Position numbers and translations under genes: made by a program | Shown here: positions 33,336-41,900 of the stretch, in pieces | How the letters are laid out: the number at the start of each line of letters is the position of its first letter | How positions within the stretch are numbered: the first letter of the stretch is position 1 | NCBI GenBank assembly: GCA_018333785.1 | Contig: JAGXSU010000201.1 | Location: 1-53,333, forward strand | Source: Methylomicrobium sp. | GTDB lineage: Bacteria; Pseudomonadota; Gammaproteobacteria; Methylococcales; Methylomonadaceae | Direction of reading: 5' to 3' | DNA: 53,333 bases | The notes under the pieces: generated by a model | What the model was told of the DNA's origin: nothing | The model's input: only the letters and a program-made list of their open reading frames with translations | Database searches by the model: none

Positions 33336-35155
33336 AGTGTTTTCATGTACTCAATAATGGCCATTGCCCCTTCCCTGTCGTCGTTCCAATTCAATTTATA
33401 ACGCCGCTGTCCAATTGTGATGTCTTTATCGTGTCCGGCATTTGAAAATGCGGGGATGGCCTGAGTGTCATACTGATAGCCTTCTTCTTTTGTAGCTTGC
33501 TTGTCAGTGTTGACCTTCCAGGAAAACCCCAAAAGTTGCTGATCATAATCCAGACGGCTTTTCATAAAGAGAACAGGCCTTTCGTTGGGAATCAACAGAT
33601 GGTAGAGGGTTGGTACAGAACCATTATGCAGATAAGGCGCTTGAGCCCATATGCCCCCCAAAGGTAAAGCGTTATAACCATCATGTTGCGCCGGACTCAT
33701 CATGGCAAATTCGGCTTTACCGACCAAAGAAACACCTTCAAACTTGGCGCAAGGTTTTATACTGCCTTGGCCCGGCATTTCAATCGTTGTTTCTGGTGAG
33801 CAGATGGTTGTAAAAGCAACCCTGGCGCCTTCGGTAATGGCTTCAGTGGCAACACGGGCGCGACCGTTATGAGTCCCTATCTGATAAACTTCACCATTAT
33901 GGGGTTTGTGACAGACAGCACAATTTTGTTCATACAAATCGCGGCCTTTATCGGCTTTATCCATATCGACGTTAAAGGGATAAACCGGGGCCGGTAAATT
34001 TTCCAGCAGTGTTTCAGCAAAGGCCGATACGCGCAGATCAGTTTCGGCACCAAAGCCCATCGTCAGTTCAGCCGCAAGATCTCTGAACATGGGGATTGGA
34101 ATATTGCCATTCCATTGGCCGCCCCCATCAAGCAACTGGGTGTGATCAGCAGACCAATGAACTTTTCGCTTGTCTTGCTCCCAAACCGGCATAAAATCGG
34201 TGATGCTCTGCGTCGGAGGAAGATCGGTTTCAGGATTGACCGTGGGATCCTTGTCGACATCCCGTCTGACCACATAATTAAAAGAGGTACTGATGCCGGT
34301 GGCATCGGCCATTCCCCCAAATCCGTCCAGCATTTGTGATTCAAATCCCCGGTAATTCTGGTTCAGTAATGCAGCAAACGCCGAATATTCAAGTTGGGTA
34401 CGGACTATAAATTTCTTGATAATTCCAGGTGCGTTCTGCTTGAATAAGGCGATTTGCTTTGATTCATATTCGGCATCAAACACTTTGTTGCCAAGTTTGT
34501 AATTTTGATAAAAATAATTTTTATCCTCGGCGTGTATCTGATCCAGCGCGGCAATAATCGCCGCGGTTGCCCGATCAATTTTGTTTTGCTCGCCGTCAAC
34601 GTTGCCGGCAATTTTTTCCACCGTCTTCATCGCTCTGACCCGATATTGCGGCAAATTAAACTGTGCGTTTATGCCGCCATCCAGATAACGAATCCCCTCA
34701 TCCGTTCTGACTTGGCCAATATGACAGGCTCCACAGGTAAATGATGCGTAGTCAACCGCGCCAGTTGGATCGTCTCGACCCAACCCGCTCCAGCCAACCC
34801 CCCGGGCAATCGGATAACCCGGAGCCCGTTGATCTTTAAATAAACCGATTACATCTAGAAAATTCTCATCGCTACCCCATAATTCGGGGACAAGCTTAGG
34901 CAAAAGCTTAAGGATGATAAAGGGAACGCCATCGTTAATTCCCATAGGAAAATCCGCGAACCAGCTATAAGCTGCCTGCTCTCGTTTCAAATACGCCTCT
35001 AGCTGCAGCTGACGTTGCTGCTGAATGTCTTTCCAACCGGTTTTTTTTACCGGATCGCTGACAACTTCTTCGCTGGGTTTATCATTGGGTGCCTTGTCGT
35101 CACAAGCGCTAAGCAAAATTGCCGTTATTAAAGCCACACCGTGTAATTTAGTCAT
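33332..35155 (-). CDS. Dihaem c-type cytochrome lipoprotein (RoxA / diol-synthase-like), second of pair
   Basis: A 607-residue protein. A lipoprotein signal with LLSAC gives Cys18 as the lipidated residue. Two haem c sites are visible: CGACH at 141-145 and CAVCH at 412-416. Between them is a helical region of the large dihaem peroxidase-like family, and the C-terminal part has GGIWAQAPYLHNGSVPTLYHLL. This size and haem spacing match rubber oxygenase RoxA-type proteins and the Pseudomonas aeruginosa oleate 10S-dioxygenase/diol synthase pair (PA2077-PA2078), and differ from the ~350-residue CcpA peroxidases. It lies in the periplasm, tethered to a membrane. It is adjacent to a second such gene and coupled to an MFS transporter. 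Confidence 0.85.
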   Translation of the reverse strand: MTKLHGVALITAILLSACDDKAPNDKPSEEVVSDPVKKTGWKDIQQQRQLQLEAYLKREQAAYSWFADFPMGINDGVPFIILKLLPKLVPELWGSDENFLDVIGLFKDQRAPGYPIARGVGWSGLGRDDPTGAVDYASFTCGACHIGQVRTDEGIRYLDGGINAQFNLPQYRVRAMKTVEKIAGNVDGEQNKIDRATAAIIAALDQIHAEDKNYFYQNYKLGNKVFDAEYESKQIALFKQNAPGIIKKFIVRTQLEYSAFAALLNQNYRGFESQMLDGFGGMADATGISTSFNYVVRRDVDKDPTVNPETDLPPTQSITDFMPVWEQDKRKVHWSADHTQLLDGGGQWNGNIPIPMFRDLAAELTMGFGAETDLRVSAFAETLLENLPAPVYPFNVDMDKADKGRDLYEQNCAVCHKPHNGEVYQIGTHNGRARVATEAITEGARVAFTTICSPETTIEMPGQGSIKPCAKFEGVSLVGKAEFAMMSPAQHDGYNALPLGGIWAQAPYLHNGSVPTLYHLLIPNERPVLFMKSRLDYDQQLLGFSWKVNTDKQATKEEGYQYDTQAIPAFSNAGHDKDITIGQRRYKLNWNDDREGAMAIIEYMKTL

Positions 35156-35196
35156 TGTCGTTCCTGTTGATTATTTAACCTTATCCGCATTAAAAA

Positions 35197-35224
35197 TAAA
35201 GGGTGATCCAAGGACCACCCTTTA
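35197..35224. promoter_or_regulatory. Intercistronic hairpin between the two dihaem cytochrome genes
   Basis: TAAAGGGTG (35197-35205) and CACCCTTTA (35216-35224) are perfectly complementary, and the stem can be extended through the loop with one mismatch. It lies 18 bases after the stop of the first cytochrome gene on the minus strand. It may act as a partial terminator or 3'-protecting stem that sets different levels for the two cytochromes. Confidence 0.55.
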
Positions 35225-35241
35225 ATATGCACCGTCAGTTT

Positions 35242-37113
35242 TTACAGGGTTTTCATGTACTCAATCAGCTGATAGCGTTCATCATCAGTAAAGTCTCGCC
35301 ATTGACCCTCTTCGCCAAGGGTTTTGGTAAAGCTGTTACCCGCGTGACCTTTATTACTGTTACCGGGGATGGGCGCACCGTTGTCATCAAGGGTTTTAAA
35401 TAAGAAATGATTGCCCTCCTGACTGGACTCAAAGCCGACTTTTATGGGGTCGAATTTATTACTGCCAACATAATAAGACGTTTCACGCTCAGTCTCAGGC
35501 AGCAAAGTCTGGTATAAATTGGCCATTGAACCATTATGCATGTAAGGCGCAGTCGCCCAGATCCCGTTTAAAGGCCTTGCTTTGTAAGCAATTAAATTAG
35601 GGGGCGTTTCGTCAGGAAGATGATAACCCGACAATGCCAGGATTTGCTGCTGGTCCAATGGCGGTTGAAAGGCCGCTAACTGTTTACCGATGATATTCTT
35701 GACGGCTGCGGTCAATACCGCGCCTCGGGGTACTTTAGGATCACTGCAGGCTGTTTTATCCTGACAGTCTTCCTTATCTAAAAAGGGTCGCATTTGCCCA
35801 GGATCAACATTCAGAGCCGGATTAACAAAATTCATCGCCATCAATGGATCTGTTCCAATTTCGGCCAACCCTGTCATGTGGGTCTGAATGAATTGTTTGC
35901 CAACTTTGTTCGGTTGAGTCATCGGGAATTGACCGTTGTCATCGCGAATGCCGTGACAACTGACACAGTTCTTGGCAAATAAAGACTTACCCTTAGCGGC
36001 TTTGTCTTGATCGATTGCCGGCAGCGGATCGCCCCATCGCGGTGAATCCAGTTTACTCATCAACTGTTCGAGATGATCCAGATTGACGATTTTGGCAGAG
36101 GAATAAAATCGTTCGTCTTCATTATCTGTTTTAAGTATGGTATGAGCGAATACGCCAGCGACTTCTCCGACATTTCGAGCAATATGATTACCCGCCGAAC
36201 CGTTCCACTGCACCCAATCAAGCTGGGATGCATTCCATAAAAACGGATAACTAACCGGGGCATTGGCCGGTGCGCCATTGCCGGGTATATCCAACAGGCT
36301 GGACGTGACACGATTTAGAATGGCGCCGAACGCATCCAGTCGGCCATAACCATACGGCGTTGTCAACCCTCCATAATTGATGTCGATATATTCTTTGAGC
36401 CAGACGTTGTAAGCAACTAACTGTGTTTTTAAGGCCTGTTTTTCAATGTCATTATACCCCCCCTCAGGCAGTACTTTTTTAGCGAAACGCGTGAGTTTGG
36501 CATCATCATTGATTGTAACCGCCAATGCCTGATACATATTATGCATGAAGGCAGGAAAATCAGACTGTGCAGGGCCGCCATTAATGCGCAGGGTTTTATC
36601 GCCGTAATTGATTTCAGACGTATGGCAGGCGGCACAATTCAGGCCCAGCCACACGTTGTAACCCATCTGATTGCCTTGCGTGTCCGATGACAACCGTTTG
36701 GCGCTTAATGCTGACGTCAAAAAAGGCTCCTGAATATCATCTTTAACAAAGCCGATAGGCAATCCGTCAGGATTGCGGCCCGGCATCGAAGCTTGAGGGA
36801 TGTAACCTAGATATGTGATGTTTTTATCGTCTCGGAATAAATCGCTGTTTTCAGCCTGTTCCAACGCTAAAAACCAGGAATAAGGCAGTAAATGCGAGCC
36901 TTGGGAGGTGTTATAAAAGTCTAGCGTCTCATCTTTGTCCCAACCCTGCTCCAAGGTTACAACGGCAGTAGTCTGGCTTTTGACCGGCTCTGCTATTACC
37001 GGCTTTTCGGTTGTGCTTGAACTTGTGTTTGTGCCTGTGTCGCAGCCATTCAACAGCAGCATTGCCATTGCAGGAAATATAAATACGCTTTTATTTTTAT
37101 CTGAATTTTTCAT
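35242..37113 (-). CDS. Dihaem c-type cytochrome lipoprotein (RoxA / fatty-acid dioxygenase-like), first of pair
   Basis: A 623-residue protein. Its lipobox LLLNGC places the lipidated Cys at 24. Haem c sites are CAACH (160-164) and CVSCH (383-387). The C-terminal signature GIWATAPYMHNGSMANLYQTLLPE is the one seen in RoxA-type proteins. It shares architecture with the next gene but is clearly diverged, as expected for a two-enzyme pair. Members of this group add O2 to hydrophobic substrates (rubber, unsaturated fatty acids) at the N-terminal haem. It starts 11 bases after the catalase-fold gene, so the two are co-transcribed. The substrate is not shown by sequence. Confidence 0.85.
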   Translation of the reverse strand: MKNSDKNKSVFIFPAMAMLLLNGCDTGTNTSSSTTEKPVIAEPVKSQTTAVVTLEQGWDKDETLDFYNTSQGSHLLPYSWFLALEQAENSDLFRDDKNITYLGYIPQASMPGRNPDGLPIGFVKDDIQEPFLTSALSAKRLSSDTQGNQMGYNVWLGLNCAACHTSEINYGDKTLRINGGPAQSDFPAFMHNMYQALAVTINDDAKLTRFAKKVLPEGGYNDIEKQALKTQLVAYNVWLKEYIDINYGGLTTPYGYGRLDAFGAILNRVTSSLLDIPGNGAPANAPVSYPFLWNASQLDWVQWNGSAGNHIARNVGEVAGVFAHTILKTDNEDERFYSSAKIVNLDHLEQLMSKLDSPRWGDPLPAIDQDKAAKGKSLFAKNCVSCHGIRDDNGQFPMTQPNKVGKQFIQTHMTGLAEIGTDPLMAMNFVNPALNVDPGQMRPFLDKEDCQDKTACSDPKVPRGAVLTAAVKNIIGKQLAAFQPPLDQQQILALSGYHLPDETPPNLIAYKARPLNGIWATAPYMHNGSMANLYQTLLPETERETSYYVGSNKFDPIKVGFESSQEGNHFLFKTLDDNGAPIPGNSNKGHAGNSFTKTLGEEGQWRDFTDDERYQLIEYMKTL

Positions 37114-37124
37114 GTTAGCCCCCC

Positions 37125-38243
37125 TTATTTGCTGACACTTGCTTCTCGGTGTTTTGCCGATGCCTCATAAACATCCTTACGCAGACGATTAATACTGCCT
37201 ATAGGTTGATGCTCAACCAGTGAATGCCAGGGAGTAAATGCGAGTTTCTCGCAGTGGGTTTTATTTTCCTCGGAATCGACTTCCGGTTGCGGTCTGGGAA
37301 TGGTAATTTTGGCAACACTGACAAATTCGTCTTCCCACTTCGATGAGGCATTCTCGATATACTCATTATCCGGCCCAAAATCACAGTTTTCGCTACGTAC
37401 CTGCAGCATAAAATCAAAATGAATCGGCTCATTTTCATTCATGGTATGCGTTAGCGCATCACGTAAATAATTTTCCGGCCGTGGTCTTGGCGGTGACTGG
37501 GTAGGAGGGACCTCAGCACAAGGTTTTGCAGAAAACTTCATCACCTTGTTCGCGCCAAACAGAAAAGGCGCCGCGCTAAAATATTGAATACCCAAAGGAT
37601 TTCCCACATCGGTTTTTTGGATATCATCTTTGATGATATTAAGGGTCTTGGCTATCCTTTGTTTTTGCTCATCACTGACAGTGGAATCCGGAATCAATAG
37701 AGGAAGAAAAAACCTATCGGCTACATCATTATCCTGAAGAAGCACCCTATCCAGACGCAAATAATCTTCGGTATTGGCAAAGGCAAACATCGGCTGGTTG
37801 ATCATCAGAAAGTCCTGATTATGCGCGCCGCTATCATCAGTTAACACTTCGCCGCCCACATTCAGCACTTTGATTGCCATACCTCGGCTACCCTGCTTTT
37901 CTACTTCTACCACTTCATTAGTCCTGGGATCAATTTCGGTTTCTGTCGTATCTGGCTCGACAAGCGCGGACGCATTGGAAAAACGAATCACCGCATCGAA
38001 TTGTTTGCCGGGTTCAGCAAACAGACCCACTTGAAGTTCGGGGGGAATATCGAAATTGATGGTAAAGGTGGCTTTGACACAACCGTGTGATTTTGGATGG
38101 ACACCGCGCAGTATTTGTTTAGGCGGAGGATAACGCTTGTCCAGTAATTTGACTGTGATATCAGCGGTTTCAGCAATTTGCTCAGCCTCTAAATCGGGGT
38201 TTTGAATGTGCTCGAAAGGACATCTTGATACAGGTGTTGTCAT
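37125..38243 (-). CDS. Catalase-fold haem protein (y4iL-like), possible hydroperoxide-converting enzyme
   Basis: A 372-residue protein, shorter than true catalases (about 480 or more). The distal His region reads RGVHPKSHGCVKATF (His49). VIRFSNAS and SRGMAIKVL match the catalase haem-pocket strands, and NQDFLMINQPMFAF matches the following loop. GIQYFSAAPFLFG (Tyr221) is my candidate for the proximal Tyr. The C-terminus has PWHSLVEHQPIGSINRLRKDVY, typical of the y4iL-like subgroup. Relatives with minimal catalase folds include allene oxide synthases and hydroperoxide lyases that act on lipid hydroperoxides. No signal peptide is present, so it is probably cytoplasmic, unlike the lipoprotein cytochromes it is co-transcribed with. 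Confidence 0.82.
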   Translation of the reverse strand: MTTPVSRCPFEHIQNPDLEAEQIAETADITVKLLDKRYPPPKQILRGVHPKSHGCVKATFTINFDIPPELQVGLFAEPGKQFDAVIRFSNASALVEPDTTETEIDPRTNEVVEVEKQGSRGMAIKVLNVGGEVLTDDSGAHNQDFLMINQPMFAFANTEDYLRLDRVLLQDNDVADRFFLPLLIPDSTVSDEQKQRIAKTLNIIKDDIQKTDVGNPLGIQYFSAAPFLFGANKVMKFSAKPCAEVPPTQSPPRPRPENYLRDALTHTMNENEPIHFDFMLQVRSENCDFGPDNEYIENASSKWEDEFVSVAKITIPRPQPEVDSEENKTHCEKLAFTPWHSLVEHQPIGSINRLRKDVYEASAKHREASVSK

Positions 38244-38976
38244 GACTTGGTCTCCTCATTTTTATGAAACGAACATAGCAAGTGAAGCAGATATTTTTCT
38301 ATTAATTATTCTCCTAACCTTCACATGCCTGCGGTCTAACGCTAGCCTTAATTGCCCTGTTAAAAAACCTGTCTGTAAAATAAGGAACCCTGATGCTGAG
38401 TGCATGTAGACGAGAAGCACTGGACTCAATAAATTTTGAACATCGCTAAATCAAAAATTGCGAAGAGGTTTAACAGTAAAAATATTATTGCTTAGTCCTA
38501 CCCGGAATCATTTCTTTCCTTGTAAAATAAAACAATAAAAATAACAACTTAAGCTCGATTGTTATGGTACTCAGAAAAATTCGGATAGCAAGAGAATTTC
38601 ATATTGGCGCATGAATAGCAACGTTGATTTTTAGGCCGTTAACGGACCCAGAACCGCTGAGTGTTATGGTTTTACGGCGGGTAATATTGCCAATACAAGA
38701 AAACGAATGACAGTTTGATTGCCCGCTTTGTGCAGTCCCGATGATCAAACCGGTTTAGCGACCTTAAACCTTGAATAAAAGACGATTTAGTTACTTTCCA
38801 TGTCTTTACCTGTTCCGTGAATTGCCAAAATTCTGCACACTACTTTCATAGCTAACCCTAAGCGACTCAAAGGAAGCGCACCCTGTCACCCAACTTACCC
38901 AACGCAGTTAGTATCAATTCCCCCCGTGAGCCTGGGAACGCTTTATGAAAGGCGATACATTGCTCGACAGTTGAAG
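38244..38976. other. Long intergenic region between the catalase-type operon and the helicase-nuclease gene
   Basis: About 730 bases with no supported gene; a 67-codon frame at 38206 overlaps the catalase start and is accidental. The part next to 38243 must contain the promoter of the catalase-cytochrome operon. AT-rich stretches near 38460-38620 are visible, but I could not assign an operator. The part next to 38977 is the 3' flank of the defence gene. No terminal repeats or tRNA that would mark an island boundary were recognised. Confidence 0.45.
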
Positions 38977-41900
38977 TTAAACCTCAGTCCGATATTTTGT
39001 TAATAACTTATGTAACTGTTCATCAATACGGTTTAAGGCTGAATCAGCATCAATCCACCAATCGGTTGACCAAATACGAAGCACTTCCCAGCCCAAGCCT
39101 CTTAACACTTGTTCTCTTAAAAAGTCCCTATCTCTGGCAGTAGCGGAACTATGATAGCTTGCGCCATCGCATTCTACAGCGCTCAAATATTGGCCAGGCG
39201 CATCAGGATTGATAACACCCAGATCAATCCTGAAGCCGGAAACACCCACTTGAGAATGCGTTACCCAGCCTTTTGAGTGGAGTTTTTCAGCCACCGCTTG
39301 CTCAAATGGAGAGTCAAAAAAACCACCAGGCTTACCAACAACTCCTGTCAGTGCGGAAACGCCTCGCTGTGCGTATTCAAGAAAATGTTTTAAATCCCTA
39401 ATGCCTTCTGCACCAGTTCGAGATAAATCAATTTGTTCTGGCTTTAAGCAGGCAAATAGATGCATTTCTTCTTTTGCTCGTGTTACCGCGACATTCAAAC
39501 GTCGTGTGCCCCCGGCTTGATTCATAGGTCCAAAATTCATGCTTAATTTTCCCGACGCATCTTTACCAAATGTTATCGAGAAATAAATCAAGTCTCGCTC
39601 ATCACCCTGCACACTTTCCAAGTTTTTAACGAAAACAGAGTCGAACTTATCTTCCGAAAAATGCGGTTCAATTTCTGGATATTGGCTCCGGGCCACCTCA
39701 AATAAGTCAGCAATTAATTTTTGTTGTTCGGTATTAAACGTCACAATGCCAATCGATTTATTAAACTTAGGTTGGCGTAGCTTGGCGACAATATCTTCGA
39801 CTATCGCTTCCGCTTCACCACGGTTAATCCGGTTTTGCCCTTCTTTATAGATGGAATCTATTGGGTGATAGTGCACTGACATGCCACGGGTATCATTATT
39901 TGGGAAAGTGACTAACTTTCCTCCATAGTATTTATGATTAGAAAAAGTAATTAACGATTCACAGCGTGATCGATAATGCCAATTTAGATTCATACACGGA
40001 ATGTTTGCTGCTAAACACTCATCTAAAATAGATTCCATGTCTTCTTCGAAATCATCTGAATACTCATCTTCGCCACCTGATTTTCTGGCAAAGAACGAGC
40101 TGGGAGATAGCTGCTTGGGATCGCCCACAACAATCGCCTGTTTAGCTCGGGCTACTGCGCCAATAGCATCAGGGACATTAATCTGACTGGCTTCATCAAA
40201 TATCACCACATCAAACACTTTGCTGTTAGCCGTTAGATATTGAGCGATACTCATCGGACTCATCATCACGCAAGGCGTCAGTTTGGTGATGACATCCGGC
40301 ATTTGACTCATTAACTGCCGCAATGGCATATGGCGTGTTTTCTTTTGAATTTCTCGTGCCAGCACACCCCAGTCTGAACCTTTCTCTATATCTTGTGCTT
40401 TAGGAATGCCAGCGGCTAATAGTGCTCTTACATAGTCTTGAGTAAGCTGCATAAAATCGGCATCCAAATGATGATAGGTTTCGATTTTTTGTCGATGCTC
40501 CGCAGGGATGAAATTTTTTAATACATCATCATGATCGACAACGGAATTTACCCACCAACGCGAGTAATTCACCAATAACAATTCTTTGGCGGATAAGCCT
40601 TGGGTATAACCCTGTTCAATCCCATCAACTAAAGATCCTAAACCAGCAGAAATTGCATCTTGCCGCACATTTCGCCAGGCACACCAATAACGCAGTTTAT
40701 GCTTATGCGTTAACCAAGCATCACACTGCTGAATTACAGCATGGAAGAAATCCATTTTTTCCACAGGCTTAACGATATCAGTTGCTTGTGAACCAATAAC
40801 TGAAGCCAGTTGTCCGGTGAGTTGCTGAAAAAGACTGAATTGCTCTAAATAGGCCGTTCCTTTAGCTCCAATAGGCGCGTTGCATTCCAGCAACTCATTT
40901 TGTTCAACGACTAACTGGCCGATACGCTGTTTATAGGCAATCGCGTTCTCTGTATCTTCACTCAAATTTGCTAACGCCCTTAACATGCCATCCAACCAGA
41001 AACACGCCGATCTAATCCATGCGATATCAGAATCCACTCCATCCCAATGCTTGCCGATTACCGAACTTAAGTGTTGATATTTCGTAATATTTCCATATAA
41101 CTGCTTCGCTTCGATGAGCGTATTAAAATCATCAAGCAGGCTTTCGGCATGAATTTTTTTACCTATATTCTTGCCCAAGGATTTTTTGACAGCACGCTTT
41201 CCTAACCATTTTGCAAAAAACCATTTTTCTTCCGCTTCCTGCCATTTATTTTTTAGTTCTTCCAACTCACAATCCAATACAGAACGTTTAACCGGATTTT
41301 TTACGCTCGCCATTTTTTGTTGAAACTGTTCAATTAAAGCTATTAATTCCAACAGTTCTTTTCGCTGCATAGCTCCTTGAGACGAAAAACCAAAACCATA
41401 ATTTTCCGCAAACGCATCCGGTAAAAGTTGGGCGACTTTTTGTAAGGCAATCAATTGTAAAAAGCTCTGAATGCTTACAGTTAGTCTCAGTTGCTGCGCA
41501 TAATCGTTTGATGCATGTTCCAGTGATTTAACCTGCTGCCCTAGAGTACCGGCTAAGCCTAAAACCTCACTTTGCCATGAAGGAGACCATTCGCCCGTGG
41601 CAATTGCGGAAAAAACATCCAGGCCAATACCCTCTAACTCAACACTGTTGGCATCGATACGGTTGCTGATTTCATGCAGCGCTTCAAATGCCTCTAAGGA
41701 ATGCTCTTCCGGACTTTGCCAATGTAATTTGACCACCGGTACATCTCTGTATTTAATCACCACGCCCATTGCTTGATGGGGTGTAAGGCCATTAGGGTAG
41801 CGATAATGCAACCGCTCAACATAGTTGTTCAAATCGCTTCTGACCAGTGCCAATCGTGCCGCTTCTTTTTCCCAATTTATTCCGGAAATATTAACCGAGC

